Below are positions 1-5,542 of a stretch of DNA of 6,479 nt, one piece after another (positions within the stretch are counted from its first letter, which is position 1; the number at the start of each line of letters is the position of its first letter). This DNA comes from Acidobacteriota bacterium (GTDB lineage Bacteria; Acidobacteriota; Thermoanaerobaculia; UBA5066). The stretch spans positions 1 to 6,479 of the forward strand of contig JAEUQS010000761.1 in the NCBI GenBank assembly GCA_016789625.1, read 5' to 3'. A program made the position numbers and the translations under genes. The notes beneath the pieces are model-generated. The model saw nothing but the letters and a program-made list of their open reading frames with translations. It searched no databases and was not told the origin of the DNA.

Positions 1-1616
1 ACCGACATGAGCGCCGGATCGAGCCGCTCGGCGAGGTGCTCCTGACCCTTCAGCATCTCCTGCCGCAGCGCCTCGACCGTCGCTGCCAGCTCGTCGACGC
101 GCTCCATGCCGGAGGACGCCGAGGCGCTCTCCTCGAGAGAATCGAGCCGCTGCCTCACGGAAGCGATCGCGGCGTCGAAGCCGGGCCGTCGCTCGAGCTC
201 GCCGAGCCGGCGTTCCAGGGCACTCACCGTCTCACTGGGGGCTTCGAGCGCCGCGACCCGCGCGGCCAGCGCGTCGATCGGTTCCAAGCCGGGCTGGGCC
301 GCGACGAGAGCCTCGAGGGCCTCGGCGCGCGCGGTGAGCGTCGCGATCAGGTCGCGAGCCGCGGCGAGCTCGGCACGGAGGGCCTCGCCGTTCGCCGTCT
401 CCGCCTCGCGTGCGCTCTCGAGCGCGCTCTCGAGCGCCGCGACGGCTTTCTCGAGCGGCAGGAGGTCGACTGAGGCCGCGGGCGGGGCCGGCGGCGGCGG
501 TGGCGGCGGTGGCGGGAGTGGCTCCGGCTGCTCGCTGAGGACCGGAGCCGCCTCGGCAACGGGTTCCACCGGAGGCTCCTCGGGCTCTTCCTGCTCCGGG
601 ACCGGAGGTTCCGCCTCGGGCTCTCGGGTCACCACGGAAACCGCGCTCGCGAGCAGCGGGCCCTTGCGGGACATGGTGTCGCCGAAGACATCTCCACCGG
701 ATGTGGGCAAGGCCTCGGCCGCGGACTCGAACGGCATCTCCAGCGTCGGCATGCTCATGCCGGGCAGCCTCTCGTCGTTCGTTTCCTCTTCGGGCTCCGT
801 TTCGTCGGCGAGGGTGAGCGGCGAGAACGGGGTGAGCGGAGAGGCGTGGACGGCTGCCGTCGGGAAGGCCGCGCGAGGGGGCGGCGCGATGGACGGCGGC
901 ACCTCGATGGGCTGCGGCGCCTCCTCCTTGAAGGACGTCCGCTTGGGCCCCGGCGGCCGCGTGAACGTCGACTCTCCCTCGCTGAAATTCGGGAAGGGCA
1001 GCGACTCGGGCTCGAGCCCTCCCGGCTTCTGGAGGCGGCGGAGGAGGTCCACGAACGTGAGCTTCGAGATCAGCTTGAACGTCTCGACGACCCCGCGTCC
1101 GTCGGAGGCCACGGCCTCGACGTAGGGATAGTCGGCGAAGCCCAGCGAGGTCTGGAGCGCGTCGAGCCCGAGCACGCCCGGGAGGTCCCGCTTGTTGTAC
1201 TGGATCACGAGCGGCAGCGCCTCGAGCGAGAGTCCGGCTTCCTTCAGGTTCTCCTTCAGGTTGTGGAAGGACTCGAGGTTGTGGGACAGCATCGACCACT
1301 GCGAGTCGACGACGAACACCACGCCGTCGACCCCGCGAAGCACGAGCTTGCGCGTCTCGTTGTAGAACACCTGGCCCGGCACGGTGGCGAGCTGGAAGCG
1401 AACCGTGTAGCCCTTGATGTTGCCGAGCTCCACGGGCAGCAGATCGAAGTAGATGGTGCGGTCCTGCGCCGTCGAGAGCGAGAGGAGGCGTCCGGCCATG
1501 CCCTTTTCGAGCTTCTCGTGAAGGACCTTGAGGTTCGTGGTCTTCCCGCAGAGGCCCGGACCGTAGAAGACGATCTTGGCCGTCAGCTCGCGGGTCGAAT
1601 GGTTGAAGAGAACCAT
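1..1616 (-). CDS. MglA-family small GTPase with proline-rich linker and coiled-coil tail (partial at left edge)
   Basis: My translation from the ATG at 1616 runs 538 codons without a stop and leaves the window, so the C-terminus is missing. Residues 1-195 form a complete MglA-type Ras-like GTPase: P-loop GPGLCGKTT (19-27), R53-T54, the MglA hallmark TVPGQ (78-82) in place of the Ras DxxGQ, and the guanine motif NKRD (141-144). These positions coincide with Myxococcus MglA as I recall it, including the catalytic R53 and Q82, so GTP hydrolysis should be possible. MglA proteins set cell polarity and are usually about 195 residues long. Here residues 196-366 are an acidic, Pro-rich, probably disordered linker, 368-376 are nine prolines, and about 387-538 is an Ala/Glu/Leu-rich predicted coiled coil. 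The gene lies 44 bases after the vWA gene, probably in the same transcript. The GTPase assignment is secure; the tail's role is inference. No MglB/roadblock partner is visible. Confidence 0.93.
   Translation of the reverse strand, partial: MVLFNHSTRELTAKIVFYGPGLCGKTTNLKVLHEKLEKGMAGRLLSLSTAQDRTIYFDLLPVELGNIKGYTVRFQLATVPGQVFYNETRKLVLRGVDGVVFVVDSQWSMLSHNLESFHNLKENLKEAGLSLEALPLVIQYNKRDLPGVLGLDALQTSLGFADYPYVEAVASDGRGVVETFKLISKLTFVDLLRRLQKPGGLEPESLPFPNFSEGESTFTRPPGPKRTSFKEEAPQPIEVPPSIAPPPRAAFPTAAVHASPLTPFSPLTLADETEPEEETNDERLPGMSMPTLEMPFESAAEALPTSGGDVFGDTMSRKGPLLASAVSVVTREPEAEPPVPEQEEPEEPPVEPVAEAAPVLSEQPEPLPPPPPPPPPAPPAASVDLLPLEKAVAALESALESAREAETANGEALRAELAAARDLIATLTARAEALEALVAAQPGLEPIDALAARVAALEAPSETVSALERRLGELERRPGFDAAIASVRQRLDSLEESASASSGMERVDELAATVEALRQEMLKGQEHLAERLDPALMS
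489..515 (-). repeat. CCG/CCA triplet run encoding nine prolines
   Basis: Nine consecutive proline codons (CCG with two CCA interruptions) encode residues 368-376 of the GTPase tail. On the plus strand this is a GGC/GGT triplet run, flanked by more short G runs. It sits exactly between the disordered linker and the coiled coil, so it probably works as a stiff spacer. It could slip in length during replication, and its G-rich strand could form a two-tetrad G-quadruplex; both points are inference. Confidence 0.7.
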
Positions 1617-1625
1617 CGGGAGCGG

Positions 1626-1654
1626 CGCCTCCGTTTTTCGCGTGGAGAGAGGCG
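1626..1654 (-). promoter_or_regulatory. Shine-Dalgarno of the GTPase gene, inside a possible hairpin
   Basis: On the minus strand GGAGG (plus positions 1628-1632) lies 11 bases before the ATG at 1616 and supports that start. The same bases fall in the right arm of a 6-bp perfect inverted repeat (arms 1626-1631 and 1649-1654, 17-base loop containing an A5 run), which could partly hide the site. The stem is short and may be chance. I see no terminator between the vWA stop and this gene. Confidence 0.45.
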
Positions 1655-1660
1655 TCGAGT

Positions 1661-2749
1661 CTACTTGAAGAGCTTCTTCCGGTTGCGGATGTAGTCGCGG
1701 AAGATGAACGTGGCGAGGTCGGTCGGGGAGGCGTAGTAGGCGCGTCCGCGGGCGACCCGCGTGAGCGTCTCGACGAACTCCACGAGCTGGGGGTCGGTCG
1801 CGATCATGAACGTCGTGAGCTGGATGCCGTCGCGCCGGAGCTTCTCGGCTTCCTCGAGAGTGCGGTTGACGATCTTGAGGTCCAGGCCGAACGGGTTCTT
1901 GTACAGCCGCCCGCCCTCGTGGATGCACGAGGGCTTGCCGTCGGTGATGAGGAAGACCTGGCGGTTCTGGAGCTTCCGGCGCATGAGGAGCCCGCGCGCG
2001 AGCGCGAGACCGGCCTTCGTGTTCGTGTGGAACGGACCCACCTGGGCGCGCGAGAGCTGCTCCACGGGCACGGGCCGGGCCTCGTCGCCGAAGAGCACGA
2101 TGTCGATGGTGTCCTTGGGGTATTTCTGGAAGATCAGCTCGGTGAGCGCGAGCGCGACCTTCTTGGCCGGCGTGAACCGGTCCTCGCCGTACAGGATCAT
2201 CGAATGCGAGATGTCGATCGCGATGGCGGTGGCGCACGAGCTCTGGTGCTCGGCGTCGAAGACCTCGAAGTCCTGGGGCAGGAGGGAGAGGGCTTCGATG
2301 TCGCGCCTCGCGGCGTTCGCGACCGTGCGGATGCCGTCCAGCCGGGCGGGGTCGTCGCCGAACTCGTAGGGGCGGGTCTCGGGCAGCGGCTCGTTGCCGG
2401 TGCCGGCCCGTGGGATCGCGTGGAACCCGCCTCCCGCCTTGGAGAGCGACGTGAAGATCTCCTCGAGGGCCTGCCGGCGGATGCGCCGTTCGCCGGGGCC
2501 CGCGAGCACGAGGTTGCCCTCGCCGTCGCGCGAAACGAGACCCTGCTTCTCGAGCGCGTCGCGGAACGACTCGAGGTCGATCTCGTCGCTGATGAGGCCG
2601 CGCGCCTGGAGCTGCTTCATCCACTCGAGCGCCTGGTCCACGTCGCCGCCGCTCCGCGACACGAGGTCGAGGAAAAGCTGCAGGAGCTGCTCGTAAGTGA
2701 GAAGCGATTGCAAAAGGTCGAGCGGCAGCTCGCCGTAGCGATAGTCCAT
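1661..2749 (-). CDS. vWA-domain protein, Mg-chelatase/CoxE-like type
   Basis: This is a complete 362-residue protein ending in TAG. An in-frame TAG lies a few codons upstream of the ATG at 2749, and no other start codon lies between, so this start is forced. Residues about 1-165 are mostly helical and charged, without a motif I can name. Residues about 172-355 are a von Willebrand A domain with a complete metal-ion-dependent adhesion site: DISHS (179-183), T244 in TNTK, and D270 in ITDGKPS. The ending, with GRAYYASP and a basic RDYIRNRKK segment, resembles cytoplasmic vWA proteins of the COG4867 kind. Those are often encoded beside a MoxR or Mg-chelatase-like AAA+ ATPase and thought to act as a client adaptor. 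No signal peptide or membrane segment is seen, so it is probably cytosolic. No ATPase gene is in view; the immediate partner is the GTPase gene 44 bases downstream. The vWA call is firm; the subfamily is from memory and less certain. Confidence 0.92.
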   Translation of the reverse strand: MDYRYGELPLDLLQSLLTYEQLLQLFLDLVSRSGGDVDQALEWMKQLQARGLISDEIDLESFRDALEKQGLVSRDGEGNLVLAGPGERRIRRQALEEIFTSLSKAGGGFHAIPRAGTGNEPLPETRPYEFGDDPARLDGIRTVANAARRDIEALSLLPQDFEVFDAEHQSSCATAIAIDISHSMILYGEDRFTPAKKVALALTELIFQKYPKDTIDIVLFGDEARPVPVEQLSRAQVGPFHTNTKAGLALARGLLMRRKLQNRQVFLITDGKPSCIHEGGRLYKNPFGLDLKIVNRTLEEAEKLRRDGIQLTTFMIATDPQLVEFVETLTRVARGRAYYASPTDLATFIFRDYIRNRKKLFK

Positions 2750-2793
2750 CCGCCGGAGATGCTACGCCCGCACGGTGCACGATAATCGCCGGC
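2750..2793. promoter_or_regulatory. Divergent promoter region with two -10-like hexamers
   Basis: This 44-base spacer separates two divergent start codons and contains no Shine-Dalgarno for either. Facing right, GATAAT (2781-2786) ends seven bases before the ATG at 2794 and matches the TATAAT consensus at five of six positions. Facing left, TAGCAT (plus 2759-2764) ends nine bases before the ATG at 2749 and matches at four of six, including the key T1, A2 and T6. No good -35 element is seen for either. Such spacing is expected for leaderless transcripts. GTGCAC (2775-2780) is a small palindrome between them. Confidence 0.4.
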
Positions 2794-2800
2794 ATGCCGG
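2789..2800. repeat. 12-bp perfect palindrome centred on the Uma2-family start codon
   Basis: CCGGCATGCCGG equals its own reverse complement, and its centre falls in the ATG at 2794. It could be an operator overlapping a leaderless start, or a small RNA hairpin at the start codon. One or two 12-bp palindromes are expected by chance in a window this size, more in GC-rich DNA, so only its position makes it notable. Confidence 0.35.
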
Positions 2801-3279
2801 ATACCGCGGAAACCTCGAGGCACGGACACATACAAGTCGTCCTCGGCGCCGAGATCGAACCAGCCTACGGGCGCGGCCGGGGTGGCCCAGGCGGGTGGTG
2901 GATCGTGTCGAACGTCGAGGTCCGGTTGGGCGACGGGTGCGTGGTCCGTCCGGATCTCGCGGGCTGGAATCGTGAACGGCTTCAAGAGCTCCCGGAGACG
3001 GCTCCGGTCGACGTGGTTCCCGACTGGGTCTGCGAGATCATGTCGCGAGCGACCGAGCGCAGGGACCGCATGGAGCGGGCTGCGCTCTATCTTTCTGCCG
3101 GTGTTCGGCACTACCGGCTCGTGAGCGAGCGCTACGGATTCATCGAGGTGCTGGAGAGAACCGAGGCTCCACGTTGGGCGGTTGCCGGGGGGTGGGGTAC
3201 GGGCGACAAACCTCGCATTCCGCCTTTCACCGAGCTCGAGCTGGACCTCGACGCGGTTTTCGGAACGGCGAGCGCTTGA
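2794..3279 (+). CDS. Uma2 (DUF820) family protein, short and divergent
   Basis: This 161-residue protein belongs to the Uma2 family of putative PD-(D/E)XK-fold endonucleases. Recognisable blocks in order are GPGGWWI (31-37), VRPDLAGW (51-58, acidic D54), VPDWVCEI (75-82, acidic E81), a TERRDR segment (87-92), AGVRHY (102-107) and GTGDKP (135-140). From memory, family members are about 180-200 residues and begin with an extra domain of some 40-50 residues that is absent here. The reading frame is open back to 2701 but has no ATG, GTG or TTG and no family-like sequence. At the usual nuclease lysine before the ALY block I see R95; SPST reads SRAT (84-87) and the usual Trp after HY is R108. About 39 of 161 codons end in A or T, against roughly one in ten in sampled stretches of the vWA and methyltransferase genes, and ATA and AGA occur. 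It may be a decaying or acquired copy. Activity is doubtful. Confidence 0.85.
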   Translation: MPDTAETSRHGHIQVVLGAEIEPAYGRGRGGPGGWWIVSNVEVRLGDGCVVRPDLAGWNRERLQELPETAPVDVVPDWVCEIMSRATERRDRMERAALYLSAGVRHYRLVSERYGFIEVLERTEAPRWAVAGGWGTGDKPRIPPFTELELDLDAVFGTASA

Positions 3280-4763
3280 GCCTCCTCGACAAGCTGTTCC
3301 GCCGCCGAACCGACGGGCCTCCGCCGGGTGCCATGCGCGAAGACTGGGACCGGCGGGCGCGCGAGGACTACAAGCTCCACATCGCGACCGGCCATGCCGC
3401 GACCGAGGAGGCGTTCCGCGCGTCCGGCGACAAGGACCTCGACGAGGTGATCCTCGACGGCATCGCGCTCGCGCGAGAGGCCTCGGCGCTCGAGATCGGC
3501 TGCGGCGTCGGGCGGCTTCTGTGCCCTCTCTCGGACCGCATCGCCGCGGCGCACGGCGTCGACATCTCGACCGTGATGATCGAGCGCTCGAAGGAGTTCT
3601 GCGCGAGCCACCCAAAGGTGCAGACGCACCTCACCGACGGCTCGCTCGCGGTTTTCCCCGAGGGCTCGCTCGACTTCGTCTACTCGTTCATCGTGTTCCA
3701 GCACATCCCGAGCCGGGAGGCGATCGCCCGATACGTACGCGAGGCGGCGCTGGTGCTGAAGCCGGGTGGGCTTCTGCGCTACCAGGTGGATGGCCGGGAT
3801 CGCGGAGCGCACACGCCCGACACGTACGACGGCGTCACGTTCACGCCGAAGGAGGCCCGCGCGCTCGCCGTCGAGGCCGGACTCGAGATCGTGGAAGACT
3901 GGGGCGCGGCCACGCACTACCACCGCATCACGGCGCGCAAGACCGGAAGCGAGGCGCTGGCCTCGCTCGCGCCTCACGTGTGGGATCGCGCGTTCCTCGA
4001 CGATCTCCTCTCGCGCGAAGGCGTCGCGACCGCCTCGCCCGGCGACGTCGTGGCGGGCCGCGTTCCGCTGAAGGACGCCCTGCGCCCGCTCGAGAGCCGG
4101 CTCGCGAAGGCCTCGAACGAGGAGTTCGTGAAGGCCGCGTTCCGCGCGCTCCTCCTGCGGGAAGGGGACGCAGCGGGCGTCGCCTACCACCTGTCGATCC
4201 TGGACGGCGGCTTCGAAGACCGCGGCGCGCTCATCGACACCGTGCTCACGAGCCGCGACTTCAAGGAGCTCGTGCGGCCGTGGGACGTTCCGCTGCCGTG
4301 GCCCGTGAAGCTTCGCCTCGCGGAGGTCTCGCGATCGAACCGGCTGCTCGATCTGACCGAGGCGGTGGCCTCGGGCCTTTCGAATCTCTCGGCGAGCGGA
4401 GCGGTCGATCGGGCATTCCGGCTCGTCCTCGGCCGGCGTCCCGACGACGCGGCGCGGGCGCACCACGAGAGTCTCGTGGCGGCGTCCCCGCTCGGACGGC
4501 GGCTCGTCGTGAGGGAGCTTCTCGCGAGCACCGAGGCGCAGCGGGACCCGGGTCGACTCTCGCCCGCACGTGTCGACGTGCTGCGGCAGCTCCTCGAATC
4601 GTCCCGCGACGAGGGCGACGAGGCTTTCCTCGAGCGCGCCTACCTCGGTGTGCTCGGGCGGGCCGCCGACCCCGAAGGACGGGCCTGGCATCTGGGACGG
4701 CTCGTATCCGGTCAGACGGATCGCTCCGGCGTCCTGGCCGATTTCGTCGCGGCCGCCGCTTGA
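3276..4763 (+). CDS. Class I SAM-dependent methyltransferase with three C-terminal DUF4214-like repeats
   Basis: I choose TTG at 3276, which overlaps the previous stop as TTGA and gives a 495-residue protein beginning with the typical basic, hydrophobic SLLDKLFRRR. ATG at 3333 is the alternative (476 residues). Residues about 20-220 are a Rossmann methyltransferase: motif I EIGCGVG (73-79) binds SAM, D96 in HGVDIS ends the second strand, and YSFIVFQHIP (136-145) and LKPGGLLRY (161-169) match motifs of the Methyltransf_11/25 group. After it come three repeats resembling DUF4214: about 279-335 (LLLREGDAAG), 373-425 (LVLGRRPDDAA) and 446-495 (GVLGRAADPEG). DUF4214 is common in surface-layer proteins and in multidomain glycosyltransferases. 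With a glycosyltransferase downstream, a glycan or lipid-linked sugar substrate is plausible but inferred. No membrane segment is seen. The methyltransferase call is firm; the repeats are by eye, the second being the weakest. Confidence 0.9.
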   Translation: MSLLDKLFRRRTDGPPPGAMREDWDRRAREDYKLHIATGHAATEEAFRASGDKDLDEVILDGIALAREASALEIGCGVGRLLCPLSDRIAAAHGVDISTVMIERSKEFCASHPKVQTHLTDGSLAVFPEGSLDFVYSFIVFQHIPSREAIARYVREAALVLKPGGLLRYQVDGRDRGAHTPDTYDGVTFTPKEARALAVEAGLEIVEDWGAATHYHRITARKTGSEALASLAPHVWDRAFLDDLLSREGVATASPGDVVAGRVPLKDALRPLESRLAKASNEEFVKAAFRALLLREGDAAGVAYHLSILDGGFEDRGALIDTVLTSRDFKELVRPWDVPLPWPVKLRLAEVSRSNRLLDLTEAVASGLSNLSASGAVDRAFRLVLGRRPDDAARAHHESLVAASPLGRRLVVRELLASTEAQRDPGRLSPARVDVLRQLLESSRDEGDEAFLERAYLGVLGRAADPEGRAWHLGRLVSGQTDRSGVLADFVAAAA

Positions 4764-5542
4764 CCCGTTGGATTCGCGCCGTCGTTCTCATGGCAGTCGC
4801 CTGCGGGGCGCTCTCTCAATCGCTGCCGCGCTGGCGCAACTTCCTGGTCGACGTGAAGGGCCAGGGATTTCACCGGCGGGAGACCGCGCTGGCCTCCGGC
4901 TTCCATGACTTCGCCCTGAAAACTGCGGCCGAGATCGCCGGCGTGGCCGGGCCGAACGAGCCCGTCGGCCTCCTCGTGCCGTGCGGGAACGACGTCGTGG
5001 GGATTCATCTCCGTTACCTCGTTGCCCCGCGTCCCGTTCACGTGATCACCACGGGTTTTCCGGAGGCCTGCGCGGTCATCGCGAAGAACCGCCTCGCGGT
5101 GGTTCATGCGCTCCGTTGCCCTGGACGCAACGGTTTCGCGCGCGTCGATGTCGCGGGGATCTGTGGAGAATTGAATGGACTCGTGGATTCTCTGGGCAAG
5201 CTCGACGAGGGCATTCCCGTGGCTGTGGACGCGCCCGCGGACGGAGCCACAGTTCCCGAAGGACCCCTTCTCATCCGAGGCTGGTGTAAGGACTGGAGTG
5301 GTCTCGCGTGCAGCGAGATCCGGTTCTTCGTCGACGGAATGGAAGTCCCGGCCGACTCGCTCGAGAGGTTTCCGCGGCCCGATGTCGCTGCGGTTCTGCC
5401 CCGTCTGGGCGACACGTCCACGGCGGGGTACGAGGCCCTGCTTCCCGCTCAGGCTCCGGGCCGTCGAAACCTCGTCGTGTTCTTCCGCCTGCCCGACGGC
5501 CGCATGCGGCGCCAGAGCGTCGCTCTCGAGGTCGCGCGCTGA
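4760..5542 (+). CDS. Membrane-anchored or exported protein with C-terminal beta-sandwich-like domain
   Basis: This 260-residue protein starts at TTG 4760, overlapping the previous stop as TTGA. The next in-frame ATG (4790) would remove the basic, hydrophobic N-terminus, so TTG is preferred. Residues 3-21 (WIRAVVLMAVACG, preceded by Arg) look like a signal anchor or signal peptide. C15 sits in a loose lipobox-like context, but R6 breaks the strict rule. Residues about 40-150 form a mixed alpha/beta region with GIHLRYLVAPRPVHVI (81-96), a pattern I associate with soluble parts of membrane glycosyltransferase loci. Residues about 151-260 resemble an Ig-like or carbohydrate-binding beta-sandwich, with IRGWCKD (172-178), FFVDGMEV (189-196), RPDV (206-209) and GDTSTAGYEA (217-226). 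Cysteines at 75, 120, 135, 176 and 184 could form disulphides if the protein is exported. Codons ending in A/T are more frequent around 5100-5300 than in the methyltransferase gene. I cannot name the family; a role as partner of the glycosyltransferase encoded next is inference. Confidence 0.75.
   Translation: MTRWIRAVVLMAVACGALSQSLPRWRNFLVDVKGQGFHRRETALASGFHDFALKTAAEIAGVAGPNEPVGLLVPCGNDVVGIHLRYLVAPRPVHVITTGFPEACAVIAKNRLAVVHALRCPGRNGFARVDVAGICGELNGLVDSLGKLDEGIPVAVDAPADGATVPEGPLLIRGWCKDWSGLACSEIRFFVDGMEVPADSLERFPRPDVAAVLPRLGDTSTAGYEALLPAQAPGRRNLVVFFRLPDGRMRRQSVALEVAR
5528..5531 (+). promoter_or_regulatory. Shine-Dalgarno (GAGG) of the glycosyltransferase gene
   Basis: GAGG lies ten bases before the ATG at 5542, inside the end of the preceding gene. 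It supports that ATG as a real start rather than read-through, and the TGATG stop/start overlap adds likely re-initiation by terminating ribosomes. Confidence 0.5.

Noticed and set aside
413..440. Short tandem GCGCTCGAGAGC-like repeat within the coiled-coil region
   Set aside because: It reflects the repeated heptad peptide ALESALES in the coiled coil and needs no separate explanation.
1617..1660. Intrinsic terminator between the vWA and GTPase genes
   Set aside because: The only inverted repeat is 6 bp with a 17-base loop. The A/T run lies in the loop rather than after the stem, so it does not fit a terminator.
106..1694. Long plus-strand open frames (106-1125 and 846-1694) opposite the GTPase gene
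   Set aside because: They are low-complexity Ser/Ala/Gly or Arg/Glu products that mirror the minus-strand gene. Only the minus frame gives a known protein, with all GTPase motifs in order.
1919..2785. A 288-codon plus-strand open frame opposite the vWA gene
   Set aside because: No domain is recognisable and the composition is typical of a shadow frame. The minus-strand frame has a complete vWA metal site.
3132..4691. A 519-codon open frame on the minus strand opposite the methyltransferase gene
   Set aside because: Its translation is Arg/Glu/Ala/Val-rich with no recognisable domain. Long antisense open frames are expected opposite high-GC3 genes, and the plus-strand frame has clear methyltransferase motifs.
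3182..4759. Upstream extension of the anchored-protein frame back to ATG 3182
   Set aside because: The frame is open, but the translated part is almost entirely Arg/Pro/Gly/Ala and overlaps the methyltransferase in another frame. Protein-like sequence begins only at the TTGA junction at 4760.
4771..4805. Lipoprotein signal at C15 of the anchored protein
   Set aside because: AVAC fits a loose lipobox, but R6 lies within the stretch that should lack charged residues and the hydrophobic core would be very short. A signal anchor is equally likely, so it is mentioned only as an option.
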